From Marinobacter maroccanus (GTDB lineage: Bacteria; Pseudomonadota; Gammaproteobacteria; Pseudomonadales; Oleiphilaceae), in assembly GCF_002933275.1 (NCBI RefSeq), contig NZ_PSSX01000008.1, positions 62,001-126,000 of the forward strand: a stretch of 64,000 bases of DNA. The letters run 5' to 3'. The notes under the pieces are model-generated. The model was not told where the DNA came from. It did no database searches and saw only the letters and a list, made by a program, of their open reading frames with translations. Shown here piece after piece: positions 9,105-18,944 of the stretch; position 1 is the stretch's first letter; the number at the start of each line of letters is the position of its first letter. A program made the translations under genes and the position numbers.

Positions 9105-10391
9105 TCACGAATCCCGGGTCAGATTCCGGGAGCCGGCCTCAGTAACCACAACGTTGTCCTCAATCCGAATGCCACCACAGCCTCTCAGCCTGTCGATCAG
9201 CTGCCGGTTCAGGTATTGCCCCAACTCCCCTTCCAGCAAGGGGTCCAGCAACGAGGGAATAAAATAGAGCCCGGGCTCAATGGTTACTACCATGCCGGGC
9301 TCCAGCCTGCGGGTCAGGCGCAGGAACGGGGCATCTTCTGGCGGGGGCGTCGGTTTGCCAGCCACATCATGGACTTGCACACCCAGGAAATGACCAATGC
9401 CATGGGGAAAGAAAACCCGGGTAATGCCTTTGGCGACGATGGCCTCGTCACCCAGGCCCGAGACCAGGCCGGTCGCTGACAGCAGAACAGCAACCCCCTG
9501 ATGGGCCTTGCGATGAATCTCGATGTAATCCACGCCCGGTGCCACCATGCGGCACAGTTTCAGCTGGAGTCGATCAAGCCCGTGAATCAGGGCGGCAAAG
9601 TGTGACTCGTCCGGCCCCGCCGTGGTGCGGGTGATATCCGAACAGTAGCCACGAAACCGGACGCCGGCATCGATCAGCAGGCTGCGCGGCTGCCCCGGAG
9701 GCTGGGTATCGTAATACTGATAGTGCAGAGTACCTGCATGCTCGTTCACGCCGATGATGCTGTGATAAGGCGCCTCGGCTTCCCGCTGGCGGGTCGCCTG
9801 CTGGTAGGCCAGGTTGATGCCAAACTCGCTTTCACCGGCCAGGAATGCTTCCCGGGCAGCGGCATGGCCCACCAGAGCCAGCCTGTTGGCCTGGGCAAGA
9901 CACTCGATTTCATAGGCGGTTTTGCGCACTCGGGTTTCGTCCAGGTCCCGAAGCAGATCGTCCGGGTTTGCGTCCCCGGGGACATTGCGGATCAATGCCG
10001 GATCGCCAATCACAGCCAGGCTGCCGGGATCATCCAGCAACGGCGCTCTGGGTGAGGCACTGCTGCGAACCTCGATAAACGCCTGCCAGGGTTCTTCCGG
10101 CAACGCCGGGTTGGCGTGCCAGAAATCCACCGGCTCGAACAACCAGAGCACGGGCCTGTGCCCCGCCCGGATCCAGAGCCAGCAGTGTTCGCGACCGGCC
10201 AGACCGGTCCAGTGTAGAAACGGCCCATAGCCCTGGAAGTGCCAGGCCTGATCATCTCCGTACCGGTAAGGGGCGGCGCCTGAAGCGATCAGCAGGCTGT
10301 CGTAGCCATGCTCCGACATCGCAGATTCATATTGGGCCTGCAGCTCGTTCAGGTGATCCTCCTGGAGGGACAACAGGGCATCATGAGGCAT
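9105..10391 (-). CDS. pepQ: Xaa-Pro dipeptidase (prolidase)
   Basis: A 428-residue M24-family metallopeptidase that cleaves dipeptides with a C-terminal proline. The two-metal site is visible: LLIDAGVRFRGYCSDITRTTAG (two Asp), FPHGIGHFLGVQVHD (His), VVTIEPGLYFIPSL (Glu) and IRIEDNVVVTEAG (Glu). The N-terminal half (YRYGDDQAWHFQGYGPFLHW) is the prolidase substrate-capping domain, and the length matches gammaproteobacterial PepQ (about 440). Its first 11 bases overlap the end of the LysR gene upstream, so the two are probably co-transcribed. Confidence 0.92.
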   Translation of the reverse strand: MPHDALLSLQEDHLNELQAQYESAMSEHGYDSLLIASGAAPYRYGDDQAWHFQGYGPFLHWTGLAGREHCWLWIRAGHRPVLWLFEPVDFWHANPALPEEPWQAFIEVRSSASPRAPLLDDPGSLAVIGDPALIRNVPGDANPDDLLRDLDETRVRKTAYEIECLAQANRLALVGHAAAREAFLAGESEFGINLAYQQATRQREAEAPYHSIIGVNEHAGTLHYQYYDTQPPGQPRSLLIDAGVRFRGYCSDITRTTAGPDESHFAALIHGLDRLQLKLCRMVAPGVDYIEIHRKAHQGVAVLLSATGLVSGLGDEAIVAKGITRVFFPHGIGHFLGVQVHDVAGKPTPPPEDAPFLRLTRRLEPGMVVTIEPGLYFIPSLLDPLLEGELGQYLNRQLIDRLRGCGGIRIEDNVVVTEAGSRNLTRDS

Positions 10392-11298
10392 AGGCTTCTT
10401 CCAGTTTATTCCAGAGCGTTAAGAGATCGTCCGAGCGGGTATCGCGCAGCCGGATCAAGCGGATTTCCAGGGGCACGTCCCAGCTTTCATCGCCCGCACG
10501 CACGAGGCTGCCAAACTGTTCGCTTTTTTCGGTCATGCGACGCGGCAGCCAGCCCATGCCAAAACCCTGCTTGACCAGCGCCTTGATACTGGCTGACTGG
10601 GTATTCTCGTTCAGGGGTAACAGATTGGCCGTCAACCTGCTGCGGGCAAGATGGCCTTCAATCGCCGATTGCAGGAAGCCACGACTGTGATAGGCAATAA
10701 GCGGTACCGGTTGTTCAGGGCTGCCCGGCAGGGCAAACCGGGGGTGCCTGTGATCGTCAGCAACGCTGACCGGCACAAGTGACTCCCGGGCCAGCACCAG
10801 CCAGTCGTAACTGTCTGCAGTCAGCCGGCCACCCCAGGGCAGATCCGGATGCCAGTAACAGAGCACCAGATCACATTCCCCACTGTCCAGCGCCTCCAGG
10901 AACTGCTCCCCCACCCAACTGGTAGCGTTCAAGTTCAGCTGCAGTCGTTCAGCAATACCCGCGTCCTGGGCCCAGCCCTGGTAAAAGTGCGAAAACAGCC
11001 CCTGGGTGGAGCCTACGCTGATTCTTGCAGACACTTCGGCTTCAAGGGCGGCAATGCGATCACGGGTATCACGCACATCCCGGGTAATCCGTTCGCACAG
11101 CTCCCGGAATATCTCCCCTGCCGGCGTCAGCGAAAGTGGCAACGTCTGACGATTGATCAGCGTGCTACCCATGGCCTCCTCCAGCAGCTTGATCCGCCGG
11201 CTGAACGTAGGCTGGCTCACGTGCTGCAATTCGGCAGCACGTGAAAAATGGCGCGTGCGGGCCAGCGCCAGAAAGTCTTCCAGCCAGCGTACTTCCAT
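10381..11298 (-). CDS. LysR-family transcriptional regulator
   Basis: A 305-residue LysR regulator. The N-terminal winged helix reads WLEDFLALARTRHFSRAAELQHVSQPTFSRRIKLLEEAMG, and the rest is a type 2 periplasmic-binding-protein-like effector domain (GSTQGLFSHFYQGW onward). The opening MEVRWLEDFLALA is typical of the HTH class found near amino-acid and peptide genes. It overlaps pepQ by 11 bases and lies beside the peptide-transport operon, suggesting but not proving a role in peptide utilisation. Confidence 0.88.
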   Translation of the reverse strand: MEVRWLEDFLALARTRHFSRAAELQHVSQPTFSRRIKLLEEAMGSTLINRQTLPLSLTPAGEIFRELCERITRDVRDTRDRIAALEAEVSARISVGSTQGLFSHFYQGWAQDAGIAERLQLNLNATSWVGEQFLEALDSGECDLVLCYWHPDLPWGGRLTADSYDWLVLARESLVPVSVADDHRHPRFALPGSPEQPVPLIAYHSRGFLQSAIEGHLARSRLTANLLPLNENTQSASIKALVKQGFGMGWLPRRMTEKSEQFGSLVRAGDESWDVPLEIRLIRLRDTRSDDLLTLWNKLEEAYAS

Positions 11299-11373
11299 GG
11301 AGTCCCCTGAGGGTATGAGATTGTATCGAAAAGGGTTTAACTGCAGGCATCATAGCCTATCGCAGCGCTCCCG

Positions 11374-12384
11374 TTACAACCGCCCCTCGTCCACCGCGTG
11401 GCAGGCAACCTGGGTACCACCATCGGTCGTGATCAGCTGCGGCACCTCCTGCCGGCAGCGCTCGTTGGCATAGGGGCACCGGCCATGGAATACGCAACCG
11501 GAGGGCAGGTTCACCGGCGTGGGCACCTCACCCTTCAGGCGGATGTGGTTGGGCCGGTCATCCTCGAGCTTCGGAATCGCCGACAACAGCGCCTGGGTGT
11601 AGGGATGCCGCGGCGCAGAAAACAGCGTTTTGGTATCCGCCAGCTCGCAGACTCGCCCCAGGTACATCACCGCCACTCGGGTGCCGAAATGCTCCACCAC
11701 CGCCAGGTCGTGGGTGATGAACAGATAGGTCAGTCCCCGGCTCTCCTGGGCGTCCATCAGCAGGTTAAGCACCTGGGCCTGGATGGACACATCCAGAGCC
11801 GAGATCGGCTCGTCCGCGACTATAAACTCCGGATCCACCGCCAGCGCACGGGCAATCGCGATCCGCTGGCGCTGGCCACCGGAAAACTCATGGCCGAAGC
11901 GGCTGCCCCAATCCGGATCAATGCCTACCGAATGCATCACTTCGTGGATCTTGTCCCGTACCTGGACCGGGGACCAGTCCGGATGGTGGAACCGGATCGG
12001 CTCCTCCAGGGTCTGCTGAATGGTCATGCGCGGGTTCAGGGAGGCATAGGGGTTCTGGAAGATCATCTGCATCTTGCGCCGGTAGGGCAGAGAATCCTTG
12101 CGCTCGAGATTATCGATGCGCTGACCGTCATAGTGAATCTCGCCGGCGCTGGGCGAGAGCAAGCCCATCACGGTCCGGGCCACGGTGGACTTGCCACAGC
12201 CGGATTCGCCCACCACGCAAAGGGCTTCGCCTTTATGCACTTCCAGATCCACGCCGTTGATGGCATGAACCGCCTCCTGTTTGCGACGAAAACGACCACC
12301 CTCGAAGGTGATCTGCTCCAGCAGGCTGCCGGACAGGTCAAAGCGTTTCTCAAGACCGCGAATACTTACCAGCGGGGAGGTCAT
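11374..12384 (-). CDS. dppF: Peptide ABC transporter ATP-binding protein (DppF-like)
   Basis: A 336-residue ABC ATPase with Walker A GESGCGKSTVART, the Q-loop MIFQNPYASLNPRM, the signature HEFSGGQRQRIAIARAL, Walker B EFIVADEPISALD and the H-loop YLFITHDLAVV. The C-terminal oligopeptide-transporter extension CVFHGRCPYANERC carries the cysteines of the extra Fe-S or zinc-like motif. It is the last gene of a five-gene set; its start overlaps the stop of the other ATPase by 4 bases (ATGA), implying translational coupling. The dipeptide or oligopeptide substrate is not decided by the sequence. Confidence 0.9.
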   Translation of the reverse strand: MTSPLVSIRGLEKRFDLSGSLLEQITFEGGRFRRKQEAVHAINGVDLEVHKGEALCVVGESGCGKSTVARTVMGLLSPSAGEIHYDGQRIDNLERKDSLPYRRKMQMIFQNPYASLNPRMTIQQTLEEPIRFHHPDWSPVQVRDKIHEVMHSVGIDPDWGSRFGHEFSGGQRQRIAIARALAVDPEFIVADEPISALDVSIQAQVLNLLMDAQESRGLTYLFITHDLAVVEHFGTRVAVMYLGRVCELADTKTLFSAPRHPYTQALLSAIPKLEDDRPNHIRLKGEVPTPVNLPSGCVFHGRCPYANERCRQEVPQLITTDGGTQVACHAVDEGRL

Positions 12385-13379
12385 GATTCGGCCTCCTGCA
12401 TGCGTTTCTCCTGCTCAATCAGGTTGGCGACTTCGTAACAGGCCACGTTCACATTGCCCGAGCGCACATACTCAGGCATCGCCTGCTTGCACTGCTCGGT
12501 GGCGAACTTGCAGCGGGGGTGGAACGGACAGCCCGTGGGCACGTTCTTCAGCGACGGCATGGAGCCGGGAATCTGGAACAGGCGCTCGCCGGGCTCACCC
12601 ATCTGGGGCAGCGCGTTGATCAGCCCCTGGGTGTAGGGATGCTGGGCATCGTTGATGATTTCCCGGGTCGGCCCCTGCTCGATGATGCGGCCCGAGTACA
12701 TCACCAGCATGCGCTGGGTCACCTGAGAGACCACGCCGAGGTCATGGGTGATCAGCATCAGCGCCACATTCTCCTGCTCGCACAGGTTCAGCAGCAGATC
12801 CATGATCTCCGCCTGGATGGTCACATCCAGGGCGGTGGTGGGTTCATCGGCAATGATGATCTCCGGGTCCAGCAGCAGGGCGATGGCAATGATCACCCGC
12901 TGGCGCATACCCCCGGACAGCTCATGGGGGTACTGGTCGAGACGCTTCTCCGGCGACGGGATCTGAACTTTCTGCAGCCGGTCCAGAGCAATGGCACGGG
13001 CTTCTTTTTTACTGATCTTCCGATGGGCCAGGATGGCCTCCACCATCTGGGTTCCGATGGTCAGTACCGGATTGAGGGTCATCATCGGATCCTGGAAGAT
13101 CATGGCGATGCGGTTGCCACGGATCTTGCGCAACTCCCGCTCGCTCATGGCCGCCAGATCCTTGCCTTCGAAAAGGATCTGCCCACCGGCGATATAGCCA
13201 GGCTTGGCAATCAAGTTCAGTATCGAGAAGGCCGCCACCGATTTACCGGCGCCGGACTCCCCCACCAGGCCCAGCCGCTCGCCCTTGTCCAGGCTGAAGC
13301 TGATGCCCCGCAGGGCGGTCAGGTCGCCGCCGCGCACCGCGAAGCGCACATCCAGATCTTTTACTTCCAACAGTGCCAT
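12381..13379 (-). CDS. dppD: Peptide ABC transporter ATP-binding protein (DppD-like)
   Basis: A 332-residue ABC ATPase, the partner of DppF. Walker A is [13 protein letters not shown], the Q-loop [13 protein letters not shown], the signature [17 protein letters not shown], and Walker [12 protein letters not shown]. The C-terminal cysteine motif [15 protein letters not shown] is also present. The gene starts 4 bases before the permease stop and overlaps dppF by 4 bases. The two ATPases energise import through the DppB/DppC pore. Confidence 0.9.
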   Translation of the reverse strand: MALLEVKDLDVRFAVRGGDLTALRGISFSLDKGERLGLVGESGAGKSVAAFSILNLIAKPGYIAGGQILFEGKDLAAMSERELRKIRGNRIAMIFQDPMMTLNPVLTIGTQMVEAILAHRKISKKEARAIALDRLQKVQIPSPEKRLDQYPHELSGGMRQRVIIAIALLLDPEIIIADEPTTALDVTIQAEIMDLLLNLCEQENVALMLITHDLGVVSQVTQRMLVMYSGRIIEQGPTREIINDAQHPYTQGLINALPQMGEPGERLFQIPGSMPSLKNVPTGCPFHPRCKFATEQCKQAMPEYVRSGNVNVACYEVANLIEQEKRMQEAES

Positions 13380-13383
13380 GGTG

Positions 13384-14316
13384 TTACCCCTTGTACAGCC
13401 GTGGGTTCATTACATCCCGCAACCAGTCACCCAACAGATTGATGACCAGTACGAGCACCACCAGCACAAGGCCCGGGATCAGGGTGATCCACCAGGAGCC
13501 GCTCTGGATGTAATCGAAGCCGGATTTGATCAGCGACCCGAGGGACGGCTGGGTTTCCGGCATGCCCAGGCCCAGGAATGACAGCGCCGCCTCGGAAATA
13601 ATGGCGTTGGCAATCTGCACCGTCGCAATAACGAAGATCGGCGACAGGGTGTTGGGCAGAATGTGCCGGAACATGATCCGGCGGGTTCCGAAGCCCATCA
13701 CCTTGGCGGCGTCGACATATTCCTTCTTTTTTTCAGCCAGCACCGAGGCACGAACGGTCCGGGCAATCTGGGGCCACTCGGCAACACCGATGATAAAGAT
13801 CAGCATGTAGATGGCGATCTCACCGAACATCAGATTGCCGAAGCTGGCCTTGAACACCGCACCCACGATGATGGCAACCATCAGGGTGGAGAACGACAGC
13901 TGCACATCGGCAATGCGCATCAGCACCGCATCCACCTTGCCGCCCAGGTAGCCGGCCAGCAGGCCAAAGAGAATGCCCAGAAACGCCTGCAGGACCACCG
14001 CCCCGAAGCCGATCATCAACGACACCCGGGTGCCGTACAGAATGGTGGACAGCAGATCCCGGCCCTGGGCGTCAGTGCCCAGGGGAAATGCCGGATCGGC
14101 ACCGCTCAAACCCACCGGGGGCAGTTCGGAATTCATGATGTTGATCAGCGCCAGATCGTAGGGATCGGCGGGCGCCAGCAGCGGCGCAAACACCGCCGCC
14201 AGCACCATCAGCAGCAGCACGGAAAAGCTGACAATGGCCACCTTGTCGCGCTTGAAGCTGTACCAGAAGAAGGACTCGCGGAAGCGGTCCCAGCGGGAAA
14301 CCGTTGCCGTTGTCAT
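13384..14316 (-). CDS. dppC: Peptide ABC transporter permease (DppC-like)
   Basis: A 310-residue inner-membrane permease starting MTTATVSRWDRF. It has an N-terminal span (VAIVSFSVLLLMVLAAVFAPLLA), the periplasmic segment PADPYDLALINI, the FPLGTDAQGRDLLSTILYG hallmark, several more spans, and the cytoplasmic EAA loop KVMGFGTRRIMFRHILPNTL that contacts the ATPase. The open frame runs 56 codons further upstream, but that part is antisense to dppB; the ATG at 14316 overlaps the dppB stop by 4 bases and is the natural start. Confidence 0.9.
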   Translation of the reverse strand: MTTATVSRWDRFRESFFWYSFKRDKVAIVSFSVLLLMVLAAVFAPLLAPADPYDLALINIMNSELPPVGLSGADPAFPLGTDAQGRDLLSTILYGTRVSLMIGFGAVVLQAFLGILFGLLAGYLGGKVDAVLMRIADVQLSFSTLMVAIIVGAVFKASFGNLMFGEIAIYMLIFIIGVAEWPQIARTVRASVLAEKKKEYVDAAKVMGFGTRRIMFRHILPNTLSPIFVIATVQIANAIISEAALSFLGLGMPETQPSLGSLIKSGFDYIQSGSWWITLIPGLVLVVLVLVINLLGDWLRDVMNPRLYKG

Positions 14317-15362
14317 GCTTTCTTTCCTGTCAGTTTGACGGTGGGATTCACCAGTCCGTAGATCAGATCCACCAGAGTGTTGGTAACCACGAAGATCAGG
14401 CCCACCACCATCAGGTAAGCCACGATCAGCGGAATGTCGCTGCGGGTGATGGCCTCCAGGAACATCAGGCCCACGCCCGGCCACTGGAACACGGTTTCCG
14501 TGAGAATGGTGTAAGCCACCATGATGCCGATCTGCACGCCACCCACGGTAATCACCGGCAGCATGGTGTTCTTGAGTGCGTGCAGAAAGTTGATGCGGCC
14601 GGCACTGAGGCCCTTGGCCCGGGCGTAACGAACGTAATCACTCTGCAGCACTTCCATCATCTCGGCCCGGATCAGCCGGATAAACAGCGGCAGCATGATC
14701 GAGGCCAGGGACACCGACGGCAGGACCAGATGCATCAACCCGGTACCGGTGAAGAAACCGGACTCCCAGGTGCCGAACAGGTGCGTGAGCTCATCGCCTC
14801 GACCGTAGGAAGGCAGCCCGCCCTCAGTGCTGAAGAAATCGTTCAGCCACTGGCCCCAGCCGGTGTCCGACGGAAACCAGTTCACGGTGACACCAATGGA
14901 GAACAGCTGAATCAACACGATGGCCGTCAGAAACACCGGAATGGAAATACCCACGGTACTGACGCCCATAAAGAATTTGGATAACCATGCCTGGGGCCGG
15001 ATAGCGGCATAGACACCGATCGGCACGGAGAGAAACACAATAATCAGACTGGCACCGATCACCAGTTCCAGGGTCGCCGGCAGATGTTCGGCGATCACCT
15101 CCAGGGTCGGCTTGCTGTAGAAATAGGAGTTGCCCAGGTCACCCTGAAGCGCATTGCCCGCGAAACGCAGGTACTGCACCACCATCGGGTCGTTCAGACC
15201 GAGCTCCTCGCGAATGGCTTCCCGCTCCTCTTCAGAGACAGACATGCCCACCATTTCCTGAAGCGGGTCCCCGAGGCCATCCTGAATGGCAAAGGCGATC
15301 ACACTGATCACGAACATGACCAGAAACGCCTGGGAAATCCGCTGAACCAAAAACGCTAACAT
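14313..15362 (-). CDS. dppB: Peptide ABC transporter permease (DppB-like)
   Basis: A 349-residue inner-membrane permease. From the ATG at 15362 it reads MLAFLVQRISQAFLVMFVIS, with GGAAGC a few bases upstream. A TTG ten codons earlier is possible but less likely. The long periplasmic loop, the GDLGNSYFYSKPTLEVI block, six or so spans and the EAA loop YARAKGLSAGRINFLHALKNT are as expected for DppB/OppB. It pairs with DppC to form the translocation pore. A stable hairpin lies between it and the upstream binding-protein gene. Confidence 0.9.
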   Translation of the reverse strand: MLAFLVQRISQAFLVMFVISVIAFAIQDGLGDPLQEMVGMSVSEEEREAIREELGLNDPMVVQYLRFAGNALQGDLGNSYFYSKPTLEVIAEHLPATLELVIGASLIIVFLSVPIGVYAAIRPQAWLSKFFMGVSTVGISIPVFLTAIVLIQLFSIGVTVNWFPSDTGWGQWLNDFFSTEGGLPSYGRGDELTHLFGTWESGFFTGTGLMHLVLPSVSLASIMLPLFIRLIRAEMMEVLQSDYVRYARAKGLSAGRINFLHALKNTMLPVITVGGVQIGIMVAYTILTETVFQWPGVGLMFLEAITRSDIPLIVAYLMVVGLIFVVTNTLVDLIYGLVNPTVKLTGKKA

Positions 15363-15394
15363 GGAAAGCTTCCGGATAAGGCTTGCAAACAAAA

Positions 15395-15424
15395 GGCCGG
15401 CGCCGGATCACTCCAGCGCCGGCC
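15395..15424. promoter_or_regulatory. Intercistronic hairpin between dppA and dppB
   Basis: GGCCGGCGC (15395-15403) pairs perfectly with GCGCCGGCC (15416-15424) across a 12-base loop. There is no T-run. Such hairpins after binding-protein genes usually protect the upstream mRNA and reduce read-through, giving more binding protein than membrane subunits. That role is inferred. Confidence 0.65.
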
Positions 15425-15439
15425 GGCCATCAAAGGCGA

Positions 15440-17002
15440 TTACTCAATAACCAGATCACCCAGGTACGGGAAGTTCATGACATTGAGCACCGGCTCAATC
15501 TTCACGTTCTTCTTGGCGGCCCAGGCCAGGTCCTGCCAGTGCAGAGGAACAAAGGCCGCGTCGTCATACAGACGCTGCTCCACTTCCTGCAGCATGGCCG
15601 CACGCTTGTCCAGGTCGGTCTCGACGTTGGCTTTTTGAACCAGGGCGTCGATTTCCGGGTTGCAGTAGTTACCGGCGTTGTACTGGCCAGCACCACTGTC
15701 GGCGTCCGGGCAGAAGGTCAGGAACTCGTAGAAGTTGGCGGAGTCCTCGGTATCCGCGTGCCAGCCGATCATCATCATGTCAGCGGCGCGGTTATCATAC
15801 TCCGGCCAGTACTGGGCCTTCGGCAGGGTTTTCAGATCTACCTTGATGTTGATACGGGCCAGCATGGCAGCCACCGCCTGAGCGATCTTGTCGTCGTTCA
15901 CGTAGCGGTTGTTCGGCGCCATCATGGTGATGGTGAAACCATCCTCATAACCGGCTTCCTTCATCAGCTCCTGGGCCTTGGCCACGTCGAAGCGCGGTGT
16001 CAGGGACTCGTTGTAGCCCTGATAGCCTTCAGGCGACATCTGTGCGGCCGGGGTAGCGAAACCCTTCATGATCTTGGCTGCAATGCCTTCCTGGTTGATG
16101 GCATAGGCAATCGCCTGACGCACCTTCGGATTCTTGAAGGCTTCCACTCGCTCCTGGTTCATGTGGAACAGGATGATACGAGTACCGCTCATGGTGACCA
16201 GGTTGCCATTTTTGTCGTTGCGAATCCGCTCCAGATCATTGGGCGGCACCGGGGCGATAAAATCGACACCACCGGACAGCAGGGCAGAAACCCGGGTGTT
16301 GTTTTCCTTGATCGGAGTCAGCACGATCTTCCCGACGTTGCCCGGAGACTCGGTATCCCAGTAATCATCAAAGCGTTCAAACTCGACCCGGACACCCTGC
16401 TTGCGCTCGGTCACAGTGTAAGGGCCTGTGCCCGACAGATTCTCGGACGCGAAGGAGTTGCCATGCTTGAGGATGGCGCTCTTGTCCTTGCCGTCTTGGG
16501 TCTGGCCGCTGTAGAACTTGCTGTCGAACGGGAAGATATAAGTGGCGGTATTCAACAGCAGCGGATAAGGCTCGCTGGTAACCAGCTCGAAGGTGTAGTC
16601 ATCAATGATGTTGATGCCACTGAAGGGCTTGAAGATAGCCTTGAAATCCTGACTCTGCTTCAGGCGATCAAAGGTGAACTTCACATCGGCGGCGGTCAGC
16701 TCGTTGCCGGAGTGGAACTTCACACCTTCACGGAGTTTGAAGCGCATGGTGTTTTCGTCGACCCGCTCCCAGCTCTCTGCCAGACGCGGCTCGAAGCCAA
16801 GGTCACTGGTCCAGCGCAGCAGCGGATCAAAGGTCATATGGGACAGCTGCAGGATACCACCAGACAGCTGCTCATGAATGTCGAGGGTTACCGGATCGGC
16901 GTCGTACGCCATCTTCAATTCTTTGGTCGCCTCGGCGCCAAGAGCAACTGGCGCCGAGGCCAGGGCCATGGAACCGACAAATGCTGCAATCAGTTTTTTC
17001 AT
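15440..17002 (-). CDS. dppA: Peptide ABC transporter substrate-binding protein (family 5)
   Basis: A 520-residue periplasmic binding protein of the SBP_bac_5 family. The signal peptide MKKLIAAFVGSMALASAPVA ends near LGA-E. Mature-domain landmarks include ADPVTLDIHEQ, FEPRLAESWERVDENTMRF, LREGVKFHSGNELTAADVKF and SGTGPYTVTER. The ATG at 17002 with GGAAAACGCG upstream is chosen; the frame extends 11 codons further to a GTG. It captures the peptide for DppBCDF. The Dpp name follows gene order, and the ligand could be another peptide-like compound. Confidence 0.88.
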   Translation of the reverse strand: MKKLIAAFVGSMALASAPVALGAEATKELKMAYDADPVTLDIHEQLSGGILQLSHMTFDPLLRWTSDLGFEPRLAESWERVDENTMRFKLREGVKFHSGNELTAADVKFTFDRLKQSQDFKAIFKPFSGINIIDDYTFELVTSEPYPLLLNTATYIFPFDSKFYSGQTQDGKDKSAILKHGNSFASENLSGTGPYTVTERKQGVRVEFERFDDYWDTESPGNVGKIVLTPIKENNTRVSALLSGGVDFIAPVPPNDLERIRNDKNGNLVTMSGTRIILFHMNQERVEAFKNPKVRQAIAYAINQEGIAAKIMKGFATPAAQMSPEGYQGYNESLTPRFDVAKAQELMKEAGYEDGFTITMMAPNNRYVNDDKIAQAVAAMLARINIKVDLKTLPKAQYWPEYDNRAADMMMIGWHADTEDSANFYEFLTFCPDADSGAGQYNAGNYCNPEIDALVQKANVETDLDKRAAMLQEVEQRLYDDAAFVPLHWQDLAWAAKKNVKIEPVLNVMNFPYLGDLVIE

Positions 17003-17158
17003 CGCGTTTTCCGTCGCTATTTTAGGAATTTTCACGGAACATCGGCGCAGAACGGCGCCGAATGCCTGGCCAACAAGCTAGTCTCGGAAAACACCTAGGG
17101 CAATCGAAATTGCGACATGGGGCTATACGCCAGGTGAATGACCTGATTTGGCGCAGTC

Positions 17159-17884
17159 TTACAGCCGGAAAACCAGAGGCAGGATCAAGGCAGTAAACAC
17201 CCCGGTAAGCCCCATACCCAGAGAGGCAAAGGCACCGGCAGTGTGACTGATTTCGAACGCCCTCGCCGTGCCAATCGCATGACCATTCAGGCCCAGGGCA
17301 AAGCCGAGAATCCGTTCGTCTTTCACAGGCAAAAGCCGCGCGAGCAGGTCAACGAAGAGGGTTGCCACCACGCCGGTGATCAAAAGCCCGCCCATCATCA
17401 GGGGCACCGCACCACCCAGTTGCTCGGTAATACCAATGGCAATCGGCGCAGTGACCGACTTGGGCGCCAGCGAGGCCAACACCTCCGGCGTCGCGCCCAA
17501 CGCCCAACCAATCACCACGGCGTAAACCGCCGCCATGGTGGCGGCAACCGGCAGGGTGACCACAATCGGGCGCCACATGGCACGGATATGGTGCATCTGC
17601 TGGTACAGCGGAATCCCCAGGGCAACGGTGGCGGGGCCTAGCAAAACTGTCAGCCAGCGGGCACCCTGCTGGTAATCCTGGTAGTCCACCGCCAGAACGG
17701 CGATGACGCCGGACAGCAGGCACGCCGACAAAACAACCGGCGGCAGCCACACAGGCCGGCCAATCCGGGAGAACAGCCAGTTGCCGGCAAAGAAGGCGCC
17801 CAGAGTCAGACCGATCGCCAGAATCGGTGTGGTGGCAAGCGTATCCGGCAGGGCCTGGAAGCGGGCGATGAGTTCACTCTCCAT
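17159..17884 (-). CDS. LrgB/CidB-family membrane protein
   Basis: A 241-residue polytopic membrane protein of the LrgB family. Conserved blocks include LGPATVALGIPLYQQ, LAPKSVTAPIAIGITEQLGG and LGLNGHAIGTARAFE. LrgAB/CidAB proteins are described as holin/antiholin-like factors and, in other bacteria, as pyruvate or glycolate carriers; the role here is unknown. It overlaps the upstream lrgA-like gene by 11 bases on the same strand. Confidence 0.88.
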   Translation of the reverse strand: MESELIARFQALPDTLATTPILAIGLTLGAFFAGNWLFSRIGRPVWLPPVVLSACLLSGVIAVLAVDYQDYQQGARWLTVLLGPATVALGIPLYQQMHHIRAMWRPIVVTLPVAATMAAVYAVVIGWALGATPEVLASLAPKSVTAPIAIGITEQLGGAVPLMMGGLLITGVVATLFVDLLARLLPVKDERILGFALGLNGHAIGTARAFEISHTAGAFASLGMGLTGVFTALILPLVFRL

Positions 17885-18233
17885 CGCTTGCTCCTCTCGC
17901 CGTCACCGCCTTCATCAACAACAACGTGGTCAGCACACTGAGAAAAGTGCCCAGCAGCAACGCCGCTGCAACCGCCAGCCATTGCCCCGAGAACTGGTCC
18001 GCCGTGAAAAACACGCCCACAACCCCCGGCATGATCAGAAGCACAAGCACAGAGATCAGACCCTGGCTGGCCCGGGCCAGGTCATCACTGACACTGCCCT
18101 TGAGCATCAGCGTGAAGGTAATGACCACCATTCCAAGCACGCCGCCACTCACGGGCAGCGCCAGAAGCAATCGAACAGACTCGCCAAGAACAAAAAACAG
18201 CACCAGAACCAGAAAACCACGCAACATCGGCAT
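17874..18233 (-). CDS. LrgA/CidA-family membrane protein
   Basis: A 119-residue membrane protein with about four spans (MLRGFLVLVLFFVLGESV, VSGGVLGMVVITFTLML, LIMPGVVGVFFTADQ, LLLGTFLSVLTTLLLM). Length, the PVSGGVLGM block and the position directly before lrgB identify the LrgA/CidA family. The pair is coupled by an 11-base overlap and diverges from yaeQ, with 75 bases between the two starts. Confidence 0.86.
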   Translation of the reverse strand: MPMLRGFLVLVLFFVLGESVRLLLALPVSGGVLGMVVITFTLMLKGSVSDDLARASQGLISVLVLLIMPGVVGVFFTADQFSGQWLAVAAALLLGTFLSVLTTLLLMKAVTARGASDGE

Positions 18234-18308
18234 GCGCTTACACTCACCCGGGAAAGAATTGCATTACACTAGCCCAAACCACCACTTCGATACCAATGCA
18301 GGAAGCCC

Positions 18309-18854
18309 ATGGCGCTCAAAGCAACCATCCTCAAGGCAACGCTCAACATCGCCGATATGGACCGCCACTACTATGCGGACCATCACATGACCATCGCCCA
18401 GCATCCGTCGGAAACCGACCTGCGCGTGATGATCCGGCTGCTCGCCTTTGCCCTGAACGCCAGCGACACCCTGGAATTCACCAAGGGCCTGAGCACCGAT
18501 GACGAGCCAGAGCTGTGGCAGAAAGACCTGACCGGCGAGATTGAAGTGTGGATTGAACTGGGCCTGCCGGAAGAGGATCGACTGAGAAAAGCATGCAACC
18601 GCGCTGGAAAAGTGATCCTGTACACATACGGCGACCGCGCCTTCCCCGTCTGGTGGGACAAACACCATGGCAAACTGGAACGTTTTGACAACCTCACCGT
18701 CATCCATCTGCCCGGCGATGAAACGGAGGCGCTGGCAGCCCTCGCGGACCGGTCCATGAGCTTCCAGGTGACCATCCAGGATGGCGAGGTCACCTTCAGC
18801 AACGACAACAACCTGGTAACCATTACCCCCGAGCAGCAACTGCCCCAAAACTGA
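18309..18854 (+). CDS. yaeQ: YaeQ family protein
   Basis: A 181-residue cytoplasmic protein matching YaeQ in length and sequence: MALKATILKATLNIADMD, DHHMTIAQHPSETDLRVMIRLLAFAL, DEPELWQKDLTGEIEVWIELG, and the C-terminal region ending in VTITPEQ. YaeQ has a PD-(D/E)XK nuclease-like fold, but its function is unsettled; E. coli yaeQ was reported as a multicopy suppressor of rfaH. GGAAGC precedes the ATG. It stands alone upstream of the tRNA-Arg locus. Confidence 0.92.
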   Translation: MALKATILKATLNIADMDRHYYADHHMTIAQHPSETDLRVMIRLLAFALNASDTLEFTKGLSTDDEPELWQKDLTGEIEVWIELGLPEEDRLRKACNRAGKVILYTYGDRAFPVWWDKHHGKLERFDNLTVIHLPGDETEALAALADRSMSFQVTIQDGEVTFSNDNNLVTITPEQQLPQN

Positions 18855-18944
18855 TGGCAGGACTTGCCCTCAGGGGCTGGACAGCGACCTGCTTCGCACG
18901 TAAGATTGCGCACTCGAAATTGACGAGCAATCGCCGTTTCGAAT

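Noticed and set aside
15383..17098. Plus-strand frame of about 570 codons opposite the peptide-binding-protein gene
   Set aside because: Antisense shadow; the minus strand has a signal peptide and family 5 binding-protein motifs.
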